DNA of 64,000 bases. It comes from Sodiomyces alkalinus F11. Taxonomy: Eukaryota; Ascomycota; Sordariomycetes; Glomerellales; Plectosphaerellaceae. The translations under genes were made by a program, and so were the position numbers. The notes below the pieces were generated by a model, which saw only the letters and a program-made list of their open reading frames with translations, did no database searches and was not told where the DNA came from. The stretch is from assembly GCF_003711515.1 (NCBI RefSeq), contig NW_021167084.1:1340412-1404411 (forward strand). The letters run 5' to 3'. Positions 12,559-24,084 of the stretch are shown here, piece after piece (the stretch's first letter is position 1; the number at the start of each line of letters is the position of its first letter).

Positions 12559-13790
12559 ATGAAGAGCGCCTTCGTTCTGAGCAGCAGCTTTTCGCTGCTG
12601 CTGAGTCTGGCTTCAGCGCAGAGCTACGACGCGACCATTTGCGGCGAGGATCGCTTCGGCGAGTTTTCGGATCCCCATGTCTGTGAGTATTGCCGATAAT
12701 TATCTCACGAGGAAGCTTGATTTCGATTTTGAAGCATCCGAGATGGGGCTTAACCATGTCGGGCCTGCCGACTGACCGTCATGCTACAGACCTTCCCAAC
12801 GCCTGGAACGATAACAGCCCAGACGATGGTTACGTTTGCATGTCGGTCGACAACAGCACACCTGCGTTTGACGTGACGTGGATGTGGCCCGAGAACATTG
12901 CCGATGTGCACTCCTACCCCTACGTGCGCCTCAACGACGACGACCTGCCGACGCGTCTCAGCACCATTCAGTCCATGCGCATCAAGTCCGACTGGATCAT
13001 GACGCTCGGAAGCCCCCGCTCCCCGCCGCGCGACTTCAGCAACAGCACCTGGGCCGAGAACAAGGAGGAGCTCGACGAGGCTGGCGTCACCGCAAACGCC
13101 GCCTGGGATTTCTTCCTCGATGGCAACCGCACCAGGACGTATAACCCCGTCGACTCCGCCATCGAGGTCATGATTTGGCTGGGCCGCGTGGGCCATGCCC
13201 GTCCTCTTGAGGGCGACGGTGTCGTGACGAGAATTACACTCGGCGACCACACTTTGTACGTTTCTATCTTGGGCTGCTGCACCTCTGTTCGGACGACTGC
13301 ATTGGTTGGAATGAGGATGCTTCGGTGGCTACAATCCTTTTTGAAGTCTTTCTAACAACAGAATGCTACCAGCCAACTTCACTACCAGCTGAACTTCCGC
13401 TCCCGCCACGTCTTCACCTGGATCCTCGCCGACGGCGGCGACGTGACCCAGTTCGACGAGGACGTGAGCCCGCTCTTCGAATACATCCTCAACAACCCGC
13501 CCCCCGAGTCCGACGACGAGGACGCCGCCGAATGGCCCGAGAACCCGTATCTCGGCCTGGTTGAGTTTGGCTCCGAGACCTGGTTCTCCAGGGAGAACGT
13601 CACTTTCTCCGTCGCCAACTTCGCGCTCGACCTCGAGGTCGACGAGGACGCTGCCGACTCGGGCTCTGACGGCGGCAGCGGCGGCAGCGGCGGCGATGAC
13701 GAGGATGATGCCGCCATGGCGCTGGGCGTTCCATTCCTTGGCTTTGTAGCCCCTGTGGCCCTGTTGGCGGGCGCGATGATTGGGCTGTAG
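12559..13790 (+). CDS. secreted GH12-like protein with GPI-anchor signal
   Basis: Three exons, 12559-12682, 12790-13255 and 13373-13790, give 335 aa. Residues 1-20 form a signal peptide ending LASA. The mature part follows the GH12 (endoglucanase/xyloglucanase) pattern: an early Cys (ATICGED), NAWN, a second Cys (YVCMSV), AIEVMIWLGRVG with the presumed nucleophile E167, HYQLNFRSRHVFTWI, and LVEFGSETWF with the presumed acid/base E265. GH12 enzymes cleave beta-1,4-glucans or xyloglucan. Ordinary fungal GH12 proteins are about 240 aa. This one adds a Gly/Ser/Asp linker and a C-terminal hydrophobic tail (VALLAGAMIGL) typical of a GPI attachment signal. Several NxS/T sites are present. The acceptor at 13372 was chosen over one at 13360 because it restores the GH12 frame (HTFQLHYQ). 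Activity is not proven. Confidence 0.82.
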
Positions 13791-15712
13791 GCGGGGCATT
13801 GTCGACGGGGAAGTGTTACCGGCAGCGATGACGCAAAAGACATGGGAGTTGGGCGGGTGCTGTTTTACACGCATTATTGTTTTGTTGTCGGAAGTACTTG
13901 GTCCATTTCGATAGACCATTGGCGTGTTTCGTATCAGGGCATTTTATGATATTTTTTTTTGTTCTTGCACTCATACATGTGTATTTATCTTGCCCAAGAC
14001 GCGTCCACATACATGGCTTGTCTCGAGGGCGACGGTCGGGCTTGATTGAAGCTGCTCGAGGAGGCCCCATTAATACTCAAGAGATATCAATGACTATTTC
14101 TGATTGATTATACGAATCATTATGATTCCGCGATATTAGCATCCCGATCATACTAAATATATCCGGGTTACATGTGATATGTATGTTCCTCACCACCTGA
14201 CGATCTAAACTCCCTTCGACAAGGTTACATACAAGTAAGGTTTTGTGATCGGCACAGCTATTTGGACCGTCAAACTTGATTTAGGTTACTCAAGGAACAC
14301 CAATCCATTGATTGATCAGCCCTTGATCAACCTCGGGATGTTGATCGAGTATCGACAGGGGCCGAGTCCACGATGAGCGTAGCTTAATGTTAAATTCAGA
14401 GATGTTCTGTTGTATGGTGTCTACCATCTTCATCTCGCCTCTTCTTCCCCTGTTCTTCCCCTGTATTAATGTGTCGACGGAGGGACATCTCTGCCAACTA
14501 TTCGCTGCAAAGTCTGAAGGCGTATTTCTTTTATAAACCTCTGAGGGCACTCCGTATTATAACTCTTTTTCGCCAGGGCATGTGTCTTTTCCTGGTAAAG
14601 GTTGCGGGAGTCCTCCGTATTGGTGACGTCGAATACCGGCCAGAAAATCGAACACAAAAAGTCAATTATTATAGTGCGGCGTCGCTATTTGTGCACACAG
14701 AAAAATGTGCCAGGGGTCTATGAAGTACGTAGTGCGAAGTGATTACGAAGTACTGAGTACATACGAGTTCAGGGGGGCTGTGCCTGTGTCTATCCTCGTA
14801 ATTTCTTCAGGCCTTGTGGCACGGTTTTCAGACCGTTACCGAGACCTAGCGACCGCTGAACCGGCGGCTGTGCTGATGGTGTTCGCTGACGGTCTGGTCC
14901 AGAGTGTACGTTTTACCTAACCATCTTCGAGGCTACCTTACTCAATACCACTTCGTATTCATCTCACCTATCGTGGGAAAAAAAAAAAAAAAAACGAAAA
15001 AAAGGGTTCGAAGGAGCCTAGTACCAGAATCTAGTACATATTCGAACCTGGCAAGCCCACCTTTGGCTGGTGGGCTCAAAATAGGAGCCTACATGGGATG
15101 GGGCCTGGGAATAGCCGGGCGGATTGTCCTTCGTATCGCGGCTTGGCAGTACGATACGCAAGGAAGATGATTACAGGATTAGATCGTGAAGCGGGCCCTT
15201 CTCTTCAGAGTTTTCTCTCATTCTTTTTTTCTTACTTTTCTTCGAATTATTATTATTCATCCTAGTCGAATTAATTTTCACACTCTTTCTTTGGTTCCCC
15301 ATTTGTCTCGACTCGGAACATATAGAAGAATGCGAGCAGCTTACGGGCTAAATTTATAGCGGGTGGCCCCGTTCAAGTTCATGCCCTACGCCCTCCTGTT
15401 CCTGATAAGCATGGCCTCTGCGGGGAGGAAAAGAAATGAAAAAAAAGAGGAAGAATAACGAGGTTACAGTTCAGTTATTACATGGCCAGAAACAGCCGAA
15501 ATGGGCCGGTCTTCTTATCGTGGACCACACGGACTGGGAAAATTCACCGGTGAGGCGTGGTGTATGTATCGGCTGTGGAAGCATGTCTGGCTGGCACCAT
15601 TGGAGGATAGGAATTAATTGGATGTGTCTGTCAGCGCTAATCAACGGCTCTGGCGCAAGCAGCTGAGACGGCTATCAAGCAGAATGACGCTCATCTCCCG
15701 CTGAACTTGACT
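13791..15712. other. intergenic, no gene seen
   Basis: This gene-free stretch lies downstream of the GH12-like gene. It is mixed-composition sequence with short ACGAAGTAC-type near-palindromes near 14720-14760 and an A-run near 14979-15004. An 8-bp-stem hairpin (arms AGCCCACC and GGTGGGCT) lies near 15053-15075. No supported coding frame was found. Confidence 0.55.
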
Positions 15713-15878
15713 TGTTAGTTCCTGTTGGTTCTGTTTCCTGAGACTACGTGTAGATACAACGGTGGCAGCAGTTCCCTGACGGTCCTGCAGGGGATAAAAA
15801 CGGCTCACAATTATCTTAAGATTTCAACCCCTCAATTTTGACCCTATTTTGACGGCTCCAGTTACGCTGTATCTGACA
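15713..15878 (+). repeat. solo LTR relic related to the Copia LTR
   Basis: This 166-bp block starts with TG and ends with CA. It shares ordered blocks with the LTR at 41079-41281: ACGGTGGCAGC followed by TTCCCTGACGGTC, then AATTATCTTAA, then TTGACC..ATTTTGACG, then TTACGCT.TATCTGACA at the end. It is less AT-rich than the full-length element, so it appears less mutated or belongs to a sister family. No internal Copia sequence lies next to it, and no clear target duplication was seen. The left boundary is the less certain one. Confidence 0.6.
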
Positions 15879-18400
15879 CACACCCCTTCTGATCGTATTT
15901 ATCCCCTTTTCATCGTGATCCTCGTATTCCTTGAGGTGATTGAGAATCCGAGAGAGAATATTTTGAAAGTGCTAGTACTTATGCTGTGATAATCATGGCT
16001 GTGCTCTTTCATTAAGTATTCCTTCCTCGTGGTGGCTACGGGAAACCACAATTCAATGCGGTTTAGCGGGGAGATCACAGTTGCGTGGATGTAACGAGAG
16101 GCTTCTGTGTTCTGTGGCTTTACCATGGTGATGCAATCATCGTGGTGCCAACCAGGGTCACAAATCAATAAGGTAAGAGCTAGCCAAGGGGGTCTGTTGG
16201 GGGGCACTGTGGCTCGGACAACAACAACAACCTAGGCACCTTGGTATTACCCATCGTTGCATTGCGCACCCACACTCGCACACAAAACCTGCGTTCCCGT
16301 TCCGTTTGAAGTGCTTGGCTTCGTGAAAAAGGTCGTCACAAAAGGAACCACCCTCGATCGAGTTTTCGTGCTTCGTACGAATATACGGATAAGGTGTCGG
16401 TTCTCTGGGTAATAGGCACACCGCATGTGTACATTGTAGTGTCACGGCGGTCGACTTGGTCGGCAGTCGGAGTCTCTGACACCGCCACATTCCACGGCAG
16501 GTTCATACTTTGTAATTTTGCCAGATTGGTAAGGTAGGCAGGCACAGATTAGTTCTGCACAAGCCGATCTATACATCCATGTCTATGATCAGGCCAAGGA
16601 AGCGCGGGCTCGTCCGAATAGGAGACGATGACGCTATCTTTGCTTTGTGACAAGGGTCCAAGAGTTCGAACATGTTGTATCCAACTCTGCCGGCCAAGCA
16701 AATGAATGGGGTTTCCATCGAATTCGGGATTTTTGAGACCAGGTACTGACTGTCCCATAAGTGGTGCCCGACCACGCTTTTCTCTCATGCGGCCTTATTA
16801 CCGGCAACCCGTCGGGTTCGTGATAGCCTCGGCACCTATTCCGAGCTGCCTGCCCTGATGCGTTCCCAAGGAATGAATTCTCGACGGGTAAGGGCATTTG
16901 GTTCCGAGGGCGGCTATACGGAGTATTTTAGACCACCTCTCGTCATCTGAATACAATACATGGTTCCCGCTGATCTCACAATGTCGTTAACGTGTAGCTT
17001 TGAAAAGCTGGCTGCGTCCCACTTCCCAGAATCCGGATGTCTTGGTTTCATCGACGGATGGGCCATGGATTTTAAGTGGCCCCATGCCGGGTAGGCTAGC
17101 AAATCGCAAGCAGTTGCTTCGGTGATTGTGGTATTATCGCGGGCGCGAAGGAATACTATTACGATAGGGGGAGCTCTGAGAATGTCAAGCAACGACGCCT
17201 CAGCAATATAGGTATGCTGTAAAGGGGACCGACAAGATGGAAAGCAGCGCCATTTGGCAACGAAAGACTTCACAACACTCCGTCCGAAGCCACACAAATA
17301 ATAAATAAAACTGAACTCGTGCTGCAGGCCACAGGTCTCTGGCCTTGTTTGAAACCCACTGCGCGGATGGTGAGTGCCGGCCAAGCCTGAGGTGTGTACA
17401 TACGTTGTACGAAGTACTTCGTGCCTGCCTTAAGGAAGAGGACGGACGCAAATAAGGTACACGGGGATTTGGGGTGTGCCGCTGCCTGCTCTTGTCGTGT
17501 CCGAACCAGGGCCCGCATCCCGTTCTGCTGTTAAAGATACCTGACTCAACACTTGCAAACCAGCAAGGACCCCGATCTAAGATGTACCGTATACCTTCTC
17601 CCGTTGGCATACCCACCCGCACTGCAGGAAGTTCAACTCTTTCTCCTAAATCTCTCTCTTCTCTCCCTTTTCGCTTCCTTTTTCTCTTCACCTCCTCTTC
17701 TCCCCACCCCCCTTCCTCCCAAAGCCATATCTGGGTGGCTGGCCTCTGGGCACTCCTGTCGCTCTATCCGTCTTCTTTCCCCGTCACTTACCTTCGCTTT
17801 CGTCACTCGTTGACTACCTTATTCTTTCCACCGTTGTCTCTCGCTTGCTCAAGGCTGGTAATTAGCCTCCCTTGCTGCCGACCACATTCGCTTGTACCTA
17901 TATCTGCCCACGCCTCACTTCCTTACTTCCAAGCGTCGTTGTTACCTTACTTGGTGCTTGGATAGGCCTCAAACTGTCACTCGTTTTTTGTTTGTTGCCT
18001 GTGCCTGGTATCCGAATTGGCCTTCAGGATCTCTCTACTCTTAAGATATCTTCGCCGCTCGGAAAGGGAAGCAGCCATACCAACCTCGCAGGCATCCAAC
18101 CTGCCCGAACCAGAAAGTGCCCAACTCCCGAACATACAGAGTACGAGCACAGGGAAACGACGCCAATACCGCCAGCAAAGTCAAGCCTCTCCACACACTT
18201 CCCATTGCTCGGAACACCCGTTTAGAATCGTCTCGACGCCACACGCTCGCTAGCTCGACTACCTCTTTCCCCGAGCCATAGGGTTACTGGAACGTTTCCA
18301 GGAAAGCTCCTCGGTCTTGACCTCCGTCTCGATCCGTGGCTTCTAGTTTTCCCAGGCACAATCGTTCTCCGAGACTGGACGAATAACCCTGACGCCCAAA
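15879..18400. promoter_or_regulatory. intergenic and 5' leader region of the GT2 gene
   Basis: No gene is supported from 15879 to about 17400. The block 17630-18260 is strongly pyrimidine-rich (repeated CTCTC, TCTTC and CCCTTCC), as is common in promoters and 5' UTRs of highly expressed filamentous-fungal genes. It leads into the ATG at 18401. A 14-bp perfect palindrome ACGAAGTACTTCGT lies near 17409-17422. Long open frames in this block look like shadows of the pyrimidine bias. Confidence 0.5.
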
Positions 18401-20734
18401 ATGACGAGGCCAATTTCACCAAATGGCCGAGGGCCAAGTTCCGAATCGGGTCATTATGCAAATCCATTTGGAGGGAACCCATTCGACACGGACGAGGGCA
18501 GCGCTGCCGCCTCTCTGGCCAGCAATTCCACCTTCACAGTTGTGAGTAGCTTCTCTGACTAGCCCTAAATGCCTGAATCCTGCAGTTCGAGAAGGGGGTG
18601 GGGTTTTTTATCGTGTTTATTTCCGCGTATCCGATCGCTAACTTCATTCCAGAATGTCATCCCAGACAACCAAGACAATGCTGCCCATGGAATTCGGGGA
18701 CCAGCCCCGACCGTCCCTCCCCACCACCGCCTCAGCCGTGGGGACATTGTGAGTCTCTACGCCGGCTCACCCGAGGGGGACACGGACCCTCGGAGAGCGT
18801 CCTTTGCTAACATCCATTCCTAGGAACGATCTCCTCTAGCGAACGAGATCACCAACGAAAAGGTCGACTACACGAGTCCTTCTGAAATCGACAGCGAGCA
18901 TGCCAATCATTTGCACGCCCGCCGCCACAGCAAGATCGTCGATGCCGACACCGAGAAATTGCGGGAGAGGCACACCTCGGCATTGGGCAAGTCGTCCGGT
19001 CTTCCGCTCCACAAGCGGATGTACCATGCCTTCCGGAGGACCTACTGCCCAATCGAACCTCCAGAGCTTGTTTTGCCCGTGTGTCCCGACGACAGGGAGA
19101 AGGTGATGTACGTCCACACGAACCGCATCCTGCTCTACATCTTTGGTGTCATCTCCTTCCTGGCACTCGGCGCCGGTATGTGGCTGTTCACCCTCTCCTC
19201 GCCCGTGTTCTACTGGTACGCTGCTTTCGCGGGTGCCATGTGCATCTACCTGTTCATCTCGTATGCTGTCGGCGTCATCGGTCGCGACTGGGACTACCAG
19301 GCCCATCTTGGGCTTATCGAGCGACATCCCATCACCGACGAAACCGCACCGACTGTCGATATTTTCCTACCGGTCTGCAAGGAGCCCATCGAGATTTTGA
19401 ACAACACTTGGCGTCATATTGCCAAACTCGACTGGCCCGCCCACAAGCTCAAGGTGTACGTCATGGACGACGGAGTCCTCGACGAGGTTCGGCAACTGGC
19501 CGAGAGCTTCGGCTTCATCTATTCGGTTCGCGACGACCGTCCCCGTCTCCGAAAGGCCGGCAATCTCCGGTGGACCTTCGCTCGCACCAACGGCGACTTT
19601 TTCTGTATTTTCGATGCGGACTTTTGCCCTCGCCCCGACTTCATTAAGGAACTTATTGTCGAGCATCTGGACGATCCCAAGACCGCCATCGTGCAGAGCC
19701 CCCAGTTTTTCCGCGTCCTCGAGGAACAGACGTGGGTCGAACAGGGCGCCGGTGCCACCCAAGAGCTCTTTTACCGCGTCGTCCAAGTCAACCGCAATCG
19801 ATGGGGCGCGTCCATTTGCGTCGGCAGCAATGCCGTCTACCGCCGAGCGGCCCTCGAGGAGGTCGGTGGCACGGCCGAGATTGGTTTCTCCGAAGACGTA
19901 CACACGGGGTAAGTTTGAATATTGTGTTTTCGGAAAATGGCAAGACGGCGTGCAATGGAATCACCGTGCTGACATGGGGCTAGTTTTGGCGCCGTCGATC
20001 GCGGCTGGAAAGTCAAGTATATTCCGCTCTGCTTGGCCACCGGCGTGTGTCCCGATTCCCCTAGGGCGTTTTTCTCGCAGCAGATGCGATGGGCACGTGG
20101 CAGCACTACTCTTCTCACCAACGGCCACTTCTGGGTGTCCAATTTGACCTTCATGCAGAAGGTCTGCTATCTTTCGGGTATGGCACCTCTCAATTTCTTC
20201 ATGCGTATCCGATGTCGCCATTCATTGTGAAGTACTGACCAAACATTGTCGCTTCCAGGCTTCCTCTATTATTCCGCCGTCTCGCTGAACATCTTCCTCG
20301 CCCCCATCGCTGGTACGCTCCTGCTCGCCGTTCGCCCCGAGTTCTTCCGGTACTGGAACCTAGCCTTTGCCATCCCATCCATCCTCTATGGTGTTATCCT
20401 CATGCGTGTTTGGGCCAAGGCCAAGTACGGCTTCAACGTCCAGCATGCCACGACGGTGCAGAGCTATGCGTATCTCACGGCCATTAAGGACCGCCTGTTC
20501 AACATTGAGCTGCTCTGGGCAGCCTCGGGCGATACCAAGGCACACAAGAGCAACAAGTATCGCAACATGCGCCTCCTCTGCATTTTCTGGACAATCATGG
20601 TCATGGGTTCGATGATCGGCGTCGTGACCTGGAGGCTCGTCACCGGCTTCACCTGGTACCACACGCTTCCCCTTCTCATCATCAACGTTTACAACTTCTA
20701 CATCAACCATTACTTTATGTTTTGTAATTGGTAA
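18401..20734 (+). CDS. cellulose-synthase-like GT2 glycosyltransferase
   Basis: Five exons, 18401-18541, 18653-18748, 18824-19908, 19984-20177 and 20259-20734, give 663 aa. A polar cytosolic N-terminus (about 1-165) precedes two membrane segments (LLYIFGVISFLALGAGMWLF; YAAFAGAMCIYLFISYAVGVIG). The GT2 domain has VMDDG (D294/D295), FDADF (D343, D345), SEDVHTG (D437) and QQMRW (473-477), the D,D,D,QxxRW set of processive beta-glycan synthases. At least four further membrane helices follow. Such proteins polymerise UDP-glucose at the plasma membrane and thread the chain out. Fungal relatives include CelA/Tft1-like proteins, where Aspergillus Tft1 makes mixed beta-1,3/1,4-glucan. Whether this enzyme makes that, cellulose or another glycan cannot be told from sequence. 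No PilZ domain is visible. Confidence 0.92.
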
Positions 20735-22407
20735 TCATCGTTTTTCTTGCGGTGAGAGCAAGGGGAACTGTTTACCTCCGGATAGTGGCGGGCCGCCTGT
20801 GTCTCGGATCATAATGCAACGAATAGACCATCGGCAAATTTGAGAAGACAAAGAAGCGGAACGAACTCGGGGCTTCTTGAATGGAAGCCCTACATCCTCT
20901 GCATGAAGCACTTGACGAAGTTATTCGAGGAATTATGATGGGTAGGGCTTGAACCTGGCGACTCGCCGACCCCCTACCGTCATCTTGATCTAGCCCATCT
21001 ATCCACCGCCGCGGACATAGAAACAAAGCAACGGCGACGCATTTTTCATGCCTTGATTTTTTTTTCTTTCCTGCTTCCTTTTCCCCCCATTTCATCATGT
21101 CACGACCTGATTGCAAGCATGGCAATGGGTACACGGGAGGTTTGGAATTGGTTGACGGCGATGTTATACGGAAATGGCGTTACATACACACATTCACATA
21201 CCCTTCATAGACGAAGAGCCCCGGCGGCTCTTCCCAGCGCTCCGCGCTCTCATCTCGCCGATAGACCAGGCTGTTGTTATCCCAGCCGATGACAGGGACA
21301 GGCGGATAATTGCCAAAGCTTGGGATGGGCCGCCGCTCTGATATTCTTAGGAGCAGATAGCTTTGCTTGCGATGTCCATAGCCCGGCACTAGCCTTCTTA
21401 TGGCTTGCGGACGCCGGTTAATGTTGCACATATATATTAGCAGTCAAACCAAGTGTTGTTTTTAGTGACTTGATCAGACCGAGAGTCTTGTATCCGTACT
21501 TGGTAGGTTTCTTTTGCCGTTTATGTGTATCATACCGTAAAGACTCAACTAACTCGACTATGCGCTACTGGCTTGGTGCCCTTCCCCCAGATTTCTTTGG
21601 AAATATCCAATAAGAAGGGCTTATTTCAGGGGCTTATCAGATAACCGAAGTGTTAATACCTTATCCGAGATCGTGTCTTTATTTCTCTGCTATCTAATAG
21701 GATATCATTCCTGGAATGGAGATTGGGTGAAAAGCAGTATAGCGCTGGCTAGCGCAGAGTCGAGTTGGTTGAGTCTTTACGGTATCACACATGCTCCACG
21801 AATGTGCTTATATTTATTGGAATCCTGTCGGCATCGTCCTGCCATGGAACCGGTGGACAAGGTCACCATCAATCACTGCAGAAATTTTGAAAGTCACAAT
21901 GAGAAGGGGTGAAGACAAATCAAGCCACGCGACGCCGATGTTGTTCAATTCTGGGTCGTCAATAACATTTCGGTTACCTATGCCAAATTCGCTTACTCCC
22001 TCTGCATCGCAAGCCACGTTCCAGACCATGTTTTCTATGGTGCGAAACAATATGGCGAATGGCTAAAAGTCATTCGGCCTAGCAATGGGAGAGTAACTAT
22101 TCAGCCACAACGCCCGAGGTGCCGCCTTAGGAGCACTTGGGGGAAGCCTTGCTGATTGCCCTGTTTGGCTCCAAGCCTCCGGACCGCCAAAACTTTGAGC
22201 ATTATTAGTCCTTGTTATACGAGGTCTAATTATATAAAGAATGGGTAAGGGAGGACTGGGGGTACTCTGATTATGTAGTCCTTCCGTTCTCGTCCTGATC
22301 CTTGTTGATACCCCTGTCCTCCAAGATAACTCGAAAAATCCCTCCAAGGCATACATATCGCAAACTATCACGAACATTTTTCGAAGAAGACAAAACGAAA
22401 GAAGAAT
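20735..22407. other. intergenic, hairpin but no gene seen
   Basis: No coding frame with family resemblance was found. A two-tier inverted repeat lies at about 20940-20979: outer arms GGTAGGG and CCCTACC, inner arms GGCGA and TCGCC. It resembles a degenerate tRNA 3' half on the minus strand but does not fold as a full tRNA. A TATATAAAG element near 22227-22240 lies about 170 bp upstream of the small secreted-peptide candidate. Confidence 0.5.
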
Positions 22408-22557
22408 ATGAAGCCTCTCGTTTTCTTCACACTATTCGGCCTACTGGCCTCCCCGGCCATTGCGGCGATCGGCATCCCTTTCAAGATGAACAACCCGTGT
22501 GTCGGCTGCAACGTACCTAAAGATGACCCTCGCTATAAGAACAGAGGGGGAGGATAA
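22408..22557 (+). CDS. candidate small secreted peptide
   Basis: This short frame encodes 49 aa. The first 19-20 residues form a clear signal peptide (MKPLVFFTLFGLLASPAIAA). The mature part has about 30 residues, with a CVGC pair and basic and acidic residues (KDDPRYKNR). It is too short for a confident family call. Support comes from the signal peptide, an upstream TATATAAAG box about 170 bp away, and an A-rich leader just before the ATG. An intron-like segment (GTATGC donor at 22576, CTAAC branch, TTTAG end at 22721) lies just after the stop. It could be a 3' UTR intron, or a sign that the true gene is longer. It may be an effector-like peptide or a chance frame. Confidence 0.4.
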   Translation: MKPLVFFTLFGLLASPAIAAIGIPFKMNNPCVGCNVPKDDPRYKNRGGG

Positions 22558-23415
22558 CTGGAATGATGAGGATGGGTATGCGGCGCTGGGGGAATGGCCT
22601 TCAGCGTGGGGGGTCTTCTGCTGGGTTAGTGGGCTGTTATCCTCTCCTCTCCCCCCCCTCCTCCCGAATGTTGATGCGACAACGTACATCCCCGGGGCGT
22701 ATTTGGCTAACGTGTGTTTAGGCATTGGCAGGATTCGTGAAGGTACGGTGAGGAAGCCGTCACAAGTGCGAGAACTCGGACATTTCATGGGAGCGACTTG
22801 TTTTCTTAATTTTCTTCTTCTTTTTTTCTTCTTGTTTCTTGAGGAAAAGAGAAATAAATGGATCTAGTCGGGAAAAAAAAGAAAAGAAAAAAAAAAAGAC
22901 GGGAAGACTGACGGCCGAGATACTTGGGATAGCAGCTCACCAATCTGAACGCTGGTATCGAGATTTGAAGAAACGGGCTGCAGGAAATCAGGTGGACGGC
23001 GGTTTCATGAATATCCGGAATGGTGCACTTTACGTACGATGTCGGGACCTTTTCAAGAGTAGATGGTAAATCAATCTCATCCTTCTTTTGGTTTCCTTGC
23101 ACCATCTCTGGTCGTGTCGCTCTTGGCCAGGTGTTCTTCATCTTCGTCCTCTGGTGAGCGCCCCTATCGCTGTAAGCGGGAAACCGTCTGGTGCCAACGA
23201 GAAACAGTCAACCCGGGCTGCCTAAACCATGAGGATCGGTCTAAATGTAAGGAACATTGAGGATGTCGAACCCAGAGTGAACTGGGCAATTCATGCCCGA
23301 GTCTCCCAGCCTTGTTGCAAGCACCGATGTTCACAAGGACCACTGGGCTCAGAAGATCAACAACTCAGGTGAAACGAAAATGGAAACAGAAATAGGATTT
23401 GGTACGCTTGGGGTA
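22558..23415. other. intergenic, no gene seen
   Basis: This stretch holds the intron-like segment 22576-22721 mentioned for the secreted-peptide candidate. It also holds opposing C/T- and A-rich runs near 22806-22900. No supported protein frame was found. The Dim1 stop codon on the minus strand is at 23416. Confidence 0.5.
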
Positions 23416-24084
23416 TTAGTATCTATGTCGTGTGCTGTAGTCCTTCGGGCTGACCACCAAACCCTTGCCCTTCTTGGCCCCCCTGTAGATGGTCTCGATG
23501 ATGTCGATAAGCTCCTGCTTATCCTCCAGCACCCAGTTGAGCTTGTTGTTGTCGCCGGTGCCGAAATCGCACATCATGTGCTTGTTGCGGAAGAAGAACA
23601 TGATGGTACAGGGGTCGTACAGCTCGTACATGCCGTTGAAATCGGGGACCTGTGGGGCGTAAGAGGCCGCTCACTCACCCGCCCAGATGCACAAACAAAA
23701 GGAGGGGGGGCGGGGACGCACCTGGTCGATGTCACAGAGGTAGACGGCAGCAAAGTTCTTCACTCGATTAGCAATCTTGTAAAGTACTTCGTCTTGACGC
23801 ATACAGTCCTGAAACTACTCGTCAGCACGACCGGCGGAACCGAAAGTGGGATTCGACAGGCAAATGTCTTTCTCCTTACCGGATCGTGGTCACGTCCGAA
23901 CCGTATCACGACGAGGCGATCTTCCTCTATATGAAGCGAAAGTCAGCGCTTCAGATTCTGCAAACCTGCGCCGTGGGAAAACCCAGATGTAAGGGAGAAT
24001 GAACGCCGAGTGTTACTGACCTGATAAGATTGCCTGGTCGACGTGCCAGGCAGAATTCAGATGAGGCAGTACTACTGACCCCAT
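23416..24084 (-). CDS. dim1: U5 snRNP protein Dim1/Dib1 (thioredoxin-like 4A)
   Basis: Four minus-strand exons, 24084-24021, 23926-23880, 23808-23722 and 23649-23416, join in frame to 143 aa, against 142 aa in the human homologue. The protein starts MGSVVLPHLNSAWHVDQAI and continues EEDRLVVIRFGRDHDPDC. It ends with the nearly invariant KGLVVSPKDYSTRHRY. The spliceosomal Dim1 family is a thioredoxin fold lacking the redox CxxC; here the spot reads HDPDCM, as usual. Dim1 sits in the U4/U6.U5 tri-snRNP and must leave for spliceosome activation. All introns are short with standard ends. It is divergent from the broken zinc-finger gene. Confidence 0.96.

Noticed and set aside
13361..13372. alternative acceptor at 13360 for the GH12-like intron 2
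   Set aside because: It shifts the following exon out of the frame that carries the GH12 motifs; the acceptor at 13372 keeps it.
17474..17965. 163-aa frame in the pyrimidine-rich region before the GT2 gene
   Set aside because: Ser/Leu/Pro bias is explained by the CT-rich leader; no family resemblance.
20935..21000. tRNA gene on the minus strand
   Set aside because: The T-stem pairs only three bases and no D or anticodon arm can be formed.
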